In this document: piece by piece, positions 53,750 to 63,989 of the stretch
Position numbering within the stretch: the stretch's first letter is position 1
How the letters are laid out: each line of letters starts with the position of its first letter
NCBI GenBank assembly: GCA_963921795.1
Contig: OY997659.1
Span: 26,419,708 to 26,483,707 of the forward strand
Reading direction: 5' to 3'
Length of the DNA: 64,000 nucleotides
From: Nannobrachium achirus
Taxonomy: Eukaryota; Chordata; Actinopteri; Myctophiformes; Myctophidae
Notes under the pieces: generated by a model
Told to the model about the DNA's origin: nothing
Database searches by the model: none
What the model saw: only the letters and a program-made list of their open reading frames with translations
Program-made: the position numbers and the translations under genes

Positions 53750-54960
53750 CGGTGGGACGAACGGTTCTCGAGATACGCGGATTACATACGTACACACACA
53801 TGCACGCTCATAGAGACTTCTCGCATTTATTGTAAGAAGATAAAACAGTAATGCCACATTAACTCAGTTGTACGGCAGTGGACTGAGCAACTTTAATAAA
53901 CAAAATATTAATGGGGTAAATCATGCACACTCAGTTTTAAGCTCCTATAATCATTGCAGATGAGTCACATCTGCATAATGATTAGTCCTCCTAGGTTTAA
54001 ATCATCTCTCCCACTATTTTCTTTTTAGCTGCTTGAGTATTTATCAAAGTGAAATTCCATGACTCTATTAGCTGAGTATTTATCAAAGTGAAATTCAGTT
54101 TCAGCTGAGCTAAACTAGACTCAAATATGGCGTCTGACTGAACTAGACAAGTCAGCAACAACAACGTATTTTGTTATTAAAATAACTAACCAACCTTATC
54201 CCCAATCTTGTCCACTCTCCAGCCAGCCTGATGAACAAACGATGTCCCTAATTTTGTCACTGGAGGTAGCTCGACTCGACATCCATGGTCAACATCTTCA
54301 AATCAAAGTGCACGTCCGCCCTTTGACTGCTCTGCCACACAATCTTTTATCTAGCTCTGGTGAGTCTGGTCGATAGCATTAGGAAACTATGGACTATATA
54401 TATTTCATTCACCATACTTTGGCTTAGCCTTCGATTAAGACTCTCGTAGATGTATTTTATCCATAGATAAGCAAATATTCATAGATTGAAAAAATCTAAA
54501 TAGATAAAAATACGTCTACGAGTCTTAATTTAAGGCTAATATTGGCTTAATTAACGTCTAATACATAGCCTATGTTCTGTTGCACTTTCTATCGACATGA
54601 ATTTATGCCATTTGATGTAATAGGTGCTTCTCTTTGTTGGCTGTCAATCAGATGTATCATTAACACCTGGGTCAGTGTTAGCCTGACTCCGCCAGGTGGT
54701 GGCAGCATTGCGTATGCTTGCAAAAGCCTCTATTCTTCTGTATGATGCTACTTATTAGTCTTGATTGAGCTCTGCTTTCTCTCCCATTTTTGAAGGACTG
54801 ATCCTTGTGTTTCCCTTCTTTCCTCTGTTATCTTGTGCTGTTGTCATTGTTTTCTTTCAGGGGTCACTGATTTTATATCTAGAACAGTGATTCATTCTGA
54901 ACCACAAAATTCAATTTCAAGGACCCTGGCTGGTATGCATTAGGCCACATTGTTCCGAAC
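53750..54960. other. non-coding stretch with a small palindrome
   Basis: A 25-bp direct duplication (GAGTATTTATCAAAGTGAAA) lies at about 54035-54097. A palindrome with roughly 33-bp arms (AGCCTTCGATTAAGACTC and its near complement) spans about 54425-54530. A short open frame near 54240-54380 is not recognised. Confidence 0.5.
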
Positions 54961-54984
54961 CTTTTTTCCTTGGTGTGATTTCCA

Positions 54985-55700
54985 ATTGCGCCTCACCACC
55001 ATGCAACAGCACATCCATTAGGTCTACATCTGAGACAGGCCTTTCCCCTCAGGCTCAACTTTCTTCCAGGAAAAGATCTCTGGATTGAATTTCCACAGAT
55101 CATCGAAGGTCTGGTTAGAGTTGCAGGCTGCAGCCGCCATATATTCTCTCCATGGTAGGCAAAGCCGGAATGGCCATGGCCTCCTTCTTTAAGAAGCTTT
55201 GTAGAAAATGTGCTCAGACAGCAGTTTGTGTCTGTGTCAAAAGCTGATGTCGATGTCATAGCCGCCTGGCCCCCACAGTCCCTATACAACATACATGATA
55301 CATCTTTGTCCTGATGATGGTGGCAGAGTTACATTCTGAAGCAGGTGTCGGAGTGCCTCTAGTCTAAAGTTATAGACCAGAACATTGTGTTGATGTCCAA
55401 CTTAGTTAGTGCTGTAATCGTCCATAGATACATGACCTTTCCCAAGACACAGTGAGTGGTTGCACCTCGCTTCTGGAACAGTCACAGAAGCTGTGAGCTA
55501 TAACCTTCTGTCAGTGTTGACATCAAATACATAAAGCATTGAAGTAAACCCTTCCCAGATGAAGATGATATCTTATCAGCACAGCACATGTGTGTCCACA
55601 ACACCCGGAGGGGACCTCAAGGGAACGTTTTCCTCTTCCAGCTGGCACCGGTGGCAACTTCACTCAGCTCGAATACACTTAGTTGAAGAAGTTTGATGTT
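54985..55700 (-). pseudogene. klhdc3: processed pseudogene of klhdc3 (kelch domain protein)
   Basis: KLHDC3 is a kelch-repeat propeller protein that acts as a substrate adaptor of CUL2 ubiquitin ligase. The minus-strand translation in shifting frames gives, in order, V-K-L-P-P-V, a G-H-T-C-A-V-L piece, L-Y-V-F-D-V-N-T, V-T-V-P-E-A-R, L-G-K-V-M-Y, K-L-D-I-N-T-M, F-D-T-D-T-N, H-S-G-F-A-Y-H-G-E and D-L-W-K-F-N-P-E-I-F-S-W-K-K. This is the order in vertebrate KLHDC3. Several stop codons and frameshifts disable it, and no intron interrupts the match over about 700 bp, so it looks retroposed. The segment after M-Y and before F-D-T is partly deleted. Neither a poly(A) tail nor a target duplication was identified with certainty. 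Confidence 0.82.
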
Positions 55701-55962
55701 GAATGGGCATAGAAGGGGGCATGTCCGATCAAATGCATATCAAATCTAAATCTAAATAATGAATCAAGCATCTAAAAATTGTCTGAGGTGCACACAAAAG
55801 TCAGAGTAGATGTGAAAATGACCCCAGAAGTGTTTTAAATTGAAATCCCCTTAATGTCAAATTGTCAATTCATGTAGCATTATTGTGTGTTTAGACTGTC
55901 TAAAAGTTGAACAAAAGACTTGAGCAACAGGTATACCAGAGAAAAGCAACTTGAAAAGTATT

Positions 55963-55990
55963 ATTATTATTATTATTATTATTTTATTAA
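55963..55990. repeat. (ATT)n microsatellite
   Basis: About eight ATT units. Confidence 0.9.
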
Positions 55991-56034
55991 TAGGACAACC
56001 TTAACCCAATTGGGTATTTCTCAATAATAAATTG

Positions 56035-56235
56035 GGCATTGGGTAACATTGGTGCCCCCCTAGGGACAGTTCTGGTTCCCTTCCTTTTTAGCCTCTACAC
56101 CTCAGAGTTCAGGCACAACAATCATCTCAAGTACTCAGTAGACTTGACTACTGTGGTGTCTTTACAGGTCTCTGGGTCTCACTAAAAAATACTGCAGATG
56201 ATTCAGAACGCTGCTGCTCAACTCATTACTAATAC
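56035..56235 (+). pseudogene. broken LINE reverse transcriptase fragment
   Basis: Codons for A-P-L-G-T-V-L-V-P-F-L-F-S-L-Y-T-S-E-F and, after a deletion, for I-Q-N-A-A-A-Q-L-I-T-N resemble the RT finger and C-terminal regions of fish L2-like elements. It is heavily damaged. Confidence 0.6.
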
Positions 56236-56684
56236 CAGTAAGACTCCCTAATCGGGAGATAAGCGACCGTAGGTGGCTTATCTCCACAAATAGGGCAAAA
56301 AATTGTTTTTCCAAAATGTTCCTGATCCATGTTGATGACATGAGTGTAGACATGCTGTGTAGTGATATTCGTGATTTTAGGGCAAAAACTGTAGGAGCAG
56401 TGTCCAAAAATGTGTTTTAAAAATCGGCCTGAAGGTGGCGCTACAATAGGGCCATGTGAGAAATGAGGGGTGGGGTCTCCGCGTTGGCTTGGCGGACGAA
56501 TAGGTACCGGCCCCGGCTCTCCCGGACGCTCCTAGCCCGAGTTACGGCATTTTATGTGCGCTGCAGTGGCAGGGGGTCCTCCACTGGGGGCGCCACCACT
56601 TTTGCATCCGTTCTGGAGCACCAGGAGTCGGTGGTCCCCGGGAATTCCCCGTGAGCAGCCCCGTTGGGGTGGTCATTTGGTCAT

Positions 56685-57020
56685 TTTTTCACATTTGGTC
56701 ATTTTTTACATCTGGGGGTCCCCCAGGGACCTGGGGGTCCTTGGAGGTTGTAGTTTGGCAGGCAAGGAGTGTGTGTGTAAAATCTGGCATGGATCGGGTC
56801 AACGGGTGCGGAGATATAAGCAGGGAAAAAGTGTGACGTGTGACGTGTGAGCACATTTGGTCATTTTTAACATCTGGGGGTCCCCCAGGGACCTGGGGGT
56901 CCCTGGGGCTCCGGGGGTCCTTGGAGGTTGTAGTTTGGCAGGTAAGGAGTGTGTGTGCAAAATTTGGCATGGATGGGGGCAACGGTTGTGGATATATGAG
57001 CAGGGCAAAAGTGTGACGGA
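56685..57020 (+). repeat. tandem duplication of a unit of about 165 bp
   Basis: Two consecutive copies share CATTTGGTCATTTTT, CATCTGGGGGTCCCCCAGGG, TTGGAGGTTGTAGTTTGGCA and GGAGTGTGTGTG. The second copy is slightly longer through an additional GGGTCCCTGGGGCTCC segment. The region 56460-57100 looks like one larger repeat of unknown type. Confidence 0.75.
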
Positions 57021-57149
57021 CTCACTGACGCACAGACAGCCCGTGGAGGTTTTGGTAGTAAATGCGACCTACGGTCGCAACCAAGAAAGTGGAGTATATC
57101 CCTCCAGTTCTTAAATCATTATCTGGCTCCCTATGTGTCAAATAATAGT

Positions 57150-57310
57150 TTTCAGGCCCGTTAGCCACCTAAGCTGCAAATGTAGCCTGACAGTGTATCA
57201 CAGCCAGGTTCGAGTCCCAATCCTAGACAACCTTTTCTGCGTGTCACTCCCCGTCTCTCTCTTTCCATTTCCTGTCTATCTACTGTATACTATCAATATA
57301 GCATCACAGT
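57150..57310 (+). mobile_element. tRNA-SINE 3' part
   Basis: A B-box-like GGTTCGAGTCCC near 57210 is followed by GTGTCACTCCCC, a CT-rich run and TTTCCTGTCTATCTACTGTA, matching the body of the SINE at 36770-36910. Confidence 0.6.
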
Positions 57311-57564
57311 TTAAGCCTCGCCCCTCCCTCACTCCGGTGTCGGAAGCGTTTTCCCCATTTATTTCATCCATAGACATTTCATAAAGTATTTATTTAAACG
57401 TCTTTTAAGCCTCTGACAAAGCTACCCCGGCTTGTGAGGAATCATTACAATAAACACTACTTTTTGCATGCAACGATTAATTAGAAAGCTGAAAAAAGGT
57501 CAGGGTACATCATTTTTGTCAAAACTGCAGAAACTACACTCCCAGAAAGCATTGTGAATTACAC

Positions 57565-57775
57565 TTATTTCCTGAAATATATCCCATAAATCTCGGTCAG
57601 TTTAGTTATCCAGGCCAGCATATGGCCTGACATGTAGTGATTTTCATCCTTGAGGCCGCTCTTATCGTCATCTTTAAAATAGTGCATCATATTTGTAAAA
57701 GAAAGATACTCGCTCACGGTGTTCTGCTGAAGTGCAATTATCGGCCGGGCAGACAGGGGGCAGCAGCTATAGATA
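57565..57775 (-). other. unidentified open segment preceded by an acceptor-like site
   Basis: On the minus strand a sequence ending TTGCACTTCAG (about 57730) is followed by 53 open codons ending in TAA: V-S-E-Y-L-S-F-T-N-M-M-H-Y-F-K and onward to T-K-L-T-E-I-Y-G-I-Y-F-R-K. The composition looks protein-like (mixed charged and hydrophobic residues), but I do not recognise it. The longer frame has no ATG start. It may be an old gene fragment or chance. Confidence 0.25.
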
Positions 57776-57839
57776 CACGAAAGAAGCAGCTCCACCAATC
57801 GCAGACGTCGATTTCACCGGATGTACGTTTTTAGCAGTA

Positions 57840-58380
57840 TGGGTAATGCAGTTCTTCTCCGTGCAATATTTATTAAAACATGTTTTTACTAGAACTATGT
57901 GATTGCATACATACACAGGGGTTCTGCAGAAGCATATAGAACCATTTTACAACCACAAGCCTACTGGTAAGTGTTCATTGAATTGTTACGATTGTATGGC
58001 TGATAATGAAATCCCCTATGGGGTAAATGAATGGGCAGTTTACTTCCGACACCTCACTGCGATGCTCTATGAAGGCAGAAAAGGCCGAACAAATATCTTT
58101 AAAGAGGTGGTGCCATAATTTTGTACATGTTCTGTTTTCATGTGTCTATGAGGTTGACAGTACTTCATTAGACCCCCTCGTGTGGTTATGAGCAATTATT
58201 TTGGATTTCTTCCTGGAGGCTGACACCTCGTGGGTCAAAAGTGCAGATCCAAAAACAGTGATTAAATGACATCATATAATCATCCCCTCCACTTTTACCA
58301 TTCACCCAACACTGTGGGTATGGCTAACTTCAGCTGGGTCACCACCAAGCCCCCAGAATGGCTTGTAAACATTGAAGCGG
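57840..58380. other. non-coding stretch
   Basis: No recognised repeat or exon. Short open frames here lack ATG starts or known motifs. Confidence 0.4.
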
Positions 58381-59580
58381 CCACCCTACTGGCCAAAGCT
58401 AGAACTTCAGGTGGGGTGAAACATAGACATAGAAAGGTAGACGCCTCCTTCGGCTAGGGGGCATATGCATTGAGCAACTAAGGGAATCTTCGTCGCTTCC
58501 GTGTTCATTGCTTCCGCGTGCGTCAAACATACGGAAGTCGGTAAGCCAATCAGAGGCAGGTAGGGGCTGGTCTTTACGTATGCTGCCTGTAAGAACAGCT
58601 GAGCAGCGCAACATCGGAACTGGCTCTGTTGAATTGAATTGTGGTCCTTGGATAAGTCACGGAAAAGACACGCTGTGATTGGCCAGTAGACACTTTGACT
58701 GACAGCGTTCCCTTAGTTTTTTCAGGAAGTCCGGACTAGAACTTTTGCACATCGCTCCAATTAACTGCAGAGGCGAACGAGGCATCTAGCTCTTTATATC
58801 TGTGGGGTGAAACATACATGCACGAGAGCGCCGCTGGGGTCTACAATAGGGTTCAATGGACGTCGACGTCGTTTGTGACGTCATTGCGTCTCGAAGTCAA
58901 ACATTTTGGCACGTAATTATGTGCCAATTTCCCCCAGAATGCACCTGGATTCAGTTACTTCCGCATGCTTCAAAACGCCACTGAGCACTTGCATTGAAGT
59001 GAATGGCTGGGGGTGGGGCTGTCCGTCCTCTATTCTTCTTATAACTCTATGGTCACCACCCAACTGACAACCAGGCATACTTAATCATAGAGTATATATA
59101 TATCCACAAGTTTCCGCGGGAGTTTACTGGAGACTTTCGGGACCAAACTTCCGGGTTTAACAGCAGACATACAAGCTCACGTCGCGTCGCAGATGCAACC
59201 CGTTGTGAGCTTGTAAATCGGCGCCGGAAGCTCGGTACAGACCTCTGCGCCATGCACTATGGGGCGTTGGAAACTCGTGGATATATATAATAGAGAACGG
59301 ATAGCCCCGCCCCCAGCTATTCATCTCAATGCAAGTGCTCAGTGGCGTTTTGAAGCATGCGGAAGTAGCTGAATCCAGGTGCATTGTGGGGGAATTGGAT
59401 CATCTGGATGAATTGGATCATCTGGATGATCCAATTTTTCTTATGTCATGACCGTCATGAACGTCACTCGACGTCCATTGAACCCTATTGTAGACCCCAG
59501 CGGCGTTCTCTTTTACCCGTGCATGTATTTTTCACCCCGCCTGCAGTTCCAGCTTTGGCCAGTAGGGCAAGAGCTTCCTG
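58380..59580. mobile_element. foldback element with two nested insertions
   Basis: The outer arms CCCTACTGGCCAAAGCT (58384-58400) and AGCTTTGGCCAGTAGGG (59551-59567) are exact complements. The arms continue as GGTGAAACATACATGCACG..GCGCCGCTGGGGTCTACAAT (58806-58852), paired with 59480-59540, then down to about 59030 and 59290 with CACTGAGCACTTGCATTGA and its complement. An insertion of 376 bp (58426-58801) splits the left arm and is flanked by a 15-bp direct repeat GTGGGGTGAAACATA. The loop holds the MITE at 59093-59290. No transposase frame is present. Confidence 0.8.
59093..59290. mobile_element. small MITE with TATATATCCAC termini, copy 2
   Basis: The same as the element at 47505-47728, shorter by deletions in the middle, and sitting in the loop of the foldback element. 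Confidence 0.8.
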
Positions 59581-59849
59581 GTACTGTCACCTAAAGGGTT
59601 ACTGTCACTTTTAAAAGGATGAAGACTACGGTAAACTCCTGGCCATCATGGACAATCCCTCTCATCCCCTACATGACACCGTGTCAGGGTAGAAAAGGTC
59701 CAGACTCTTACACCCATATTTAGGAGATCTGTACAACTCCTCGTGTGGTTGGCTTGATCAGGCTGATTGTGGGGGATGTCAAATTCAAGCCATTGGACTC
59801 TTAGTAGTGTTTGGTCTGTCATTTTTGTTTAGATGCCTACTTTTAAATT

Positions 59850-59925
59850 ATAATGTGTTGATGTCTCTATGAGAGCTGCTGTAATTTCCCCTCGAAGATG
59901 AATAAAGTACCTACCTAAAAGCAAG
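59850..59925 (+). mobile_element. short LINE 3' tail (family A)
   Basis: GCTGTAATTTCCCCTCGAAG followed by ATGAATAAAGTACCTACC resembles the other family A tails. Confidence 0.45.
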
Positions 59926-60399
59926 AGACTGACATAGTAGGCCTACTGTACATACTGTAAGCAAAATGGCCATCAATTAGCCTAATTCAAAACACTGTGC
60001 TAGAATCAAACTGATTATTCTGTACAATTTAGGCGAATAGTATGAAACTAGACCAGGTCAACCTGGTTGTGCCAGACCCCCTGTCTGTCATCATCATTTA
60101 TGACATCATGCCTTTTGTAGGCATGTCATCATCATATATACCCTTTATATAGAAAACCCGGACCGACAGACATTTGCTTATGTAGGCCTACCCATTTCAT
60201 GGGTCTGGCAAAAATATATATATGGTAAACAAAAGGAAAAACAACAAAGCTTCAGATCAACTGATTAAACAACTTACTTACATTTTTTAATGAAAAACTC
60301 TAAAAAGTAAACAGATCTAGGCAGTGTTCTCAGATTTTGAAGCCAGTAACTGAAATATTTAATGAATTCCTGATCCATGATGTTTTATATGGCAGAGAG

Positions 60400-60665
60400 A
60401 TACTGTTTGCACTAACTAGCATTGACTGCTATGGTCACTTTTGATTTGGACACTGTACTTTTTTGATAGTTGTGCTTAAGGACATTTTATGTATATATAT
60501 ATTTATATATTATTTGTTTCCTATCTTGATGTACCTTGCTCTTTACTGTACTCTGTTCTTGTTTTTTCTTTTATCTTCTCTGTAACTTTGTAAATAACCT
60601 TATACTGCTGTGCTGCCTCTGGGCAACTGATTTTTCCCCTTGGGATAATAAAGGTGTCTATCTAT
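60400..60665 (+). mobile_element. LINE 3' end (family A)
   Basis: CTGTAACTTTGTAA, CTGTGCTGCCTCTGGGCAAC, TTTTTCCCCTTGGGATAATA and AAGGTGTCTATCTATT match the complement of 35437-35560. Confidence 0.65.
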
Positions 60666-61009
60666 TTGCTCAATGCAATAAATGGATGCCTCATTCCTTA
60701 AAACTGGTATATTCCAAATAATCCACAAGGTGGCAGAACACACCACAGGAAAATCTTTACCATGTAACTGTTAACATGTAACTGCTTACAGGTATAGCAG
60801 ACAATCCAACAACTTAACACTTGTTTTAACCCCTTCACATCACAAAATACTGCATTTACAGTACTAAATACATGAGCAATGCACTATTATCTGGTTGAGG
60901 TATATTACTAGACCTGTTTACATCAAATATAAGCCATAGATGGAATCAAATATCTAAAATAATGATGGCTAAAAAAAGGGAAGAAAATCTATTTAAAGAG
61001 ATATTAAAA

Positions 61010-63031
61010 GGTTTATTACAACATCTTATGAATTCATCATATTTTATACACAACTTTCACATGTAACAAGTTCACTTCCAACACAGTAGCACACCCTTCT
61101 AAGTGGTTAAGCCAAGGTATTTTCAAACAAAATGAATAAATAAAACTTTGATAAATAACCTCAACTGAAGTTCAAACAATCGTCTCAATGTTATTTATTG
61201 GAGACATTATTGAATAGACAGTTAAAATTCTCGTGGAGAATTGTCCCATGCAGATAGCACATAACAGTGATAAGAAAAAAAGGTCTTAAGAAACTAATGC
61301 GTTGTTAGCGTATCATAAAAACTACACAGTAGTAAGCCAGTACAGTTTAAGAGAAAAGGGGAAATGGAGTTATTTATTTGTATCCTACATTATTGTCAAT
61401 AATCAAATGTTCACAAGGCTTCAAAGATGTACTAGTGTTAATATACATCCTCCTTAGGTTACTCGTTGAATGGCGGAGCACGCGATTCCAGTTCATTTCT
61501 TTATTACTTAGCAGGTATTATGTGACAATTATGTGTGAGATCCATCTTGAAGATTTAATGATTCTTACAGTCCACCTTCAACTGCTTAAAGTATAGATCT
61601 AATCAATAGAGCTCAGCTACACAATCCAAACTATTCTATATGTATATTTATATATCAAAAACAAAACAATGTACATAACACCTAGAAAGTTCACATACTT
61701 TGTCTTATTGATGATGTCATTTACAATGTCTTCTAAAAATCTCATATCTAGAATTGCAGGGGACATTTTTAAGTGTTCTGGACACACATGTTCTGGACAC
61801 AAAGCAAAAAACTATACTGTACTTAGTATGTACAGTAGAAGCTGAATTCAAAAAACAAGATATTTCCTCTATCAAGCCATTATGTACACAAGACCCCCAA
61901 TTTGAGAGAAAGACATGATCAAGTCAAACTAATTTGCATTGAAAATGTAAGCAAGTTATACAAAACATTAATGGCACATATTTAACGTCAATATGGTTTA
62001 GTAATGGAAAATGCACTGCAATCCTACAATCACTGCTTCAGGAACAATCAGACTACAGATGGAATGTTAATAAAATAACAATTCTACCCAAGCTACCTCC
62101 TTAACCACATAAACCCTATAAACTTGTTTTGACCGGGGTCCCCCAGGGGTCTATACTTGGCCCACTTCTTTTTTTCTTCACCAAAAATAGCTTACAAGCC
62201 TATGACTGTGCTTGTATATCTGGCAATTGTTCACCTATTTTTGCTACCTATTATGACATGCCCACAATAGGTACGCTAATAGGGTTCAAGTGGTTAATAA
62301 GTATATTTTACAATTAAGAGGAAATCTTAAACATTCAAATCACTTGATGTAAGCACAGTAGATCTAGCCAAAGTACTCACAAAAAAAGAAGAAAGCTGCC
62401 AATTTAAAATTCAACTCATCCATATACATGTGTAATGTGACTGTATTCAAATGTATTTCCAAAAGCTGCCAGTACTTAACATGTGAACAGTCAAACTCTA
62501 AAAAATGTAAACCCTTCATCTCTCAAAATGTGCAAAATGGAAAAAGCGAAAAACCAAAGTGAATCCTCTTTATGTGTTTAATCATAAAGATAGTTCTTTT
62601 AAAAAGGTCATGAACAATACACAAATAAATTAAGCAAATAAATTAACTGACACTTTGGTACGGTTGCCTTAACAATTCACTGATTAACCTTTAAACCGTT
62701 CATAGAATTAAAAATAAATAATACAATCAAATAAATGACAAAATAAAAATGAGGAATACAACATCACTATTACACCTAAAGTGCCTTTTTCCTTCTGTCT
62801 TCATCAATGCCAGAGAAACATTGCATTTTCCTTTTTTTTTCTACAAAAACGGACAAATCACAAACCAACCAACCAAACATGGAAAGAAAAGAAAACAAGC
62901 ACAATACGGTCAAAACTGAAATCGAGTGAGAGTTCCTCTAATCCTGTTGTTGTTGCCAGCGTGCCTGAACAGGCGACAACATTCAACAATTAACATCACA
63001 ACGTGGTGGTTGGCGGCCTGGCGGGTGGCAA
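61010..63031 (-). other. atf2: presumed atf2 3' UTR and downstream sequence
   Basis: AT-rich sequence continuing leftward from the atf2 stop codon. Minus-strand AATAAA hexamers occur near 61012-61017, 61193-61198 and 61371-61376, and ATTAAA near 62576-62581. Which is used cannot be decided from sequence. A LINE RT motif relic and a hairpin remnant at about 62120-62300 lie inside, so the UTR may end to the right of them. Confidence 0.45.
62120..62300 (+). repeat. RT motif relic plus hairpin-family remnant
   Basis: Codons for G-V-P-Q-G-S-I-L-G-P-L-L-F (62132-62171) are all that is left of a LINE. They are followed by AAAATAGCTTACAAGC and GCTTGTATATCTGG and then a block (TGCTACCTATTATGACATGC) resembling 47910-47940. 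Confidence 0.55.
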
Positions 63032-63240
63032 TCAGCTCTCTGTGGGCTGGGAGTGGGCGGGCTCCCCCTGCGGCAGGTGCTCCTCTGTGCTCTGGTGGGA
63101 TGTGGCCGGGGCGGAGCCAGCGGAGGTCATGGAGGAGGAGCTGACCCCGTTGGAGGTGCTGACGGAGCTGTTCTGGATGGCCTCGCTCTGGGGGCTGCCA
63201 GGGACCGACATGTCCTCACAGCTCTCTTCCTTCTCAGCGA
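63032..63240 (-). CDS. atf2: ATF2 (cyclic AMP-dependent transcription factor), terminal coding exon; partial gene
   Basis: ATF2 is a nuclear bZIP factor that dimerises with Jun-family and CREB-family proteins and binds CRE/AP-1 sites after p38/JNK phosphorylation. This exon encodes the last 68 residues plus stop (TGA at 63034-63032) after the leucine zipper. The block S-V-P-G-S-P-Q-S-E-A-I-Q-N-S-S-V-S-T-S-N followed by G-V-S-S is nearly identical to the mammalian ATF2 tail. The final 30 residues are divergent and rich in Ser, Thr, His and Gln. The exon is entered in phase 1 (two bases complete a codon) at an AG at 63241-63242. Upstream exons with the zinc finger, activation domain and bZIP are beyond 64000. 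Confidence 0.94.
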
Positions 63241-63242
63241 CT

Positions 63243-63313
63243 GCACGCACGCACGCGCACACAAGCACACGCGCGCACACACAAACCGCGCGCGCACACA
63301 CGCGCACACGCGC

Positions 63314-63345
<32 letters not shown>
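63243..63345. repeat. CA/CG simple repeat abutting the atf2 3' splice site
   Basis: About 100 bp of alternating CA with CG interruptions. On the transcribed strand it is a UG-rich tract reaching the acceptor AG, replacing a normal polypyrimidine tract. Confidence 0.92.
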
Positions 63346-63411
63346 TTTTAAGAGTCATGAGCACAAGTATTATCCCCCTTTCAATGTTTTCATGAAAATT
63401 ATTTCAAAAGA

Positions 63412-63989
63412 TTAAAGGGATAGTTGACGCAAAAGAATTATCAGTGGTTGGAGACACAAAGAGTCTAGTCTCGCGTGGCCAGACTGTTGCCTCCGCGATT
63501 TGGCCAAATGCTCCCGGCATACAGTCTGGCAAAGCGGAATAGAAATGAGATAAAGCGGATGTGACGCAACCACTCCCTTGGTGCAGTAGCAACATGTCCT
63601 ACTGGAAGCGTTATGTCTCCTTTCTTAATTTTTTGGGGCATTATTTCGTCTTTCTCTGGTGTTGTTGGTGTTACTTCCATGATGTTTTCAAACGTTTTCT
63701 TAAACTATACACTCATAACAAGAATAGGCCGCTCGAATGACTTTGTCTGAGCTATTGTGTTTCTGTTATGTTTCCAATGGGACTACAGTTCAGTGCAGCA
63801 GCGGCTACTTCCGATACTCGCCGTTCCGGAGCTGCCGTTCCAGACTCTATATAGCATTCGGAGATTGTGGAATAGTTGTCTGGCTACGCGAGACTACAAA
63901 GAGTCTCATTGAATTATTGACAAAAACTAAGAAATATCCATGAATTAAAGTCTCCATGGGGTTAGTAATCAATAGAACTATCCCTTTAA
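63412..63989. mobile_element. TTAA MITE in the last atf2 intron, 578 bp
   Basis: The ends are TTAAAGGGATAGTT (63412-63425) and its exact complement AACTATCCCTTTAA (63976-63989). Sub-terminal CTAGTCTCGCGTGGCCAGAC and GTCTGGCTACGCGAGACTAC form a further imperfect inverted pair. No transposase is encoded. TTAA ends suggest mobilisation by a piggyBac-like enzyme. Confidence 0.88.

Noticed and set aside
52905-53835. Several overlapping open frames with C-P-Y-M-E-I-S-like peptides as a repeat protein
   Set aside because: The frames are not maintained between units and stop codons fall at different places. The peptide simply translates the CCATATATGGAGAT repeat.
54240-54380. Plus-strand open stretch M-S-L-I-L-S-L-E-V-A-R-L-D
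   Set aside because: Short, not recognised, with no acceptor or conserved motif. It could be a retroelement relic but cannot be supported.
58876-58883. Perfect CRE (TGACGTCA) near atf2, suggesting autoregulation
   Set aside because: It sits in the arm of a foldback element more than 4 kb beyond the 3' end of atf2. Chance and repeat origin are sufficient explanations.
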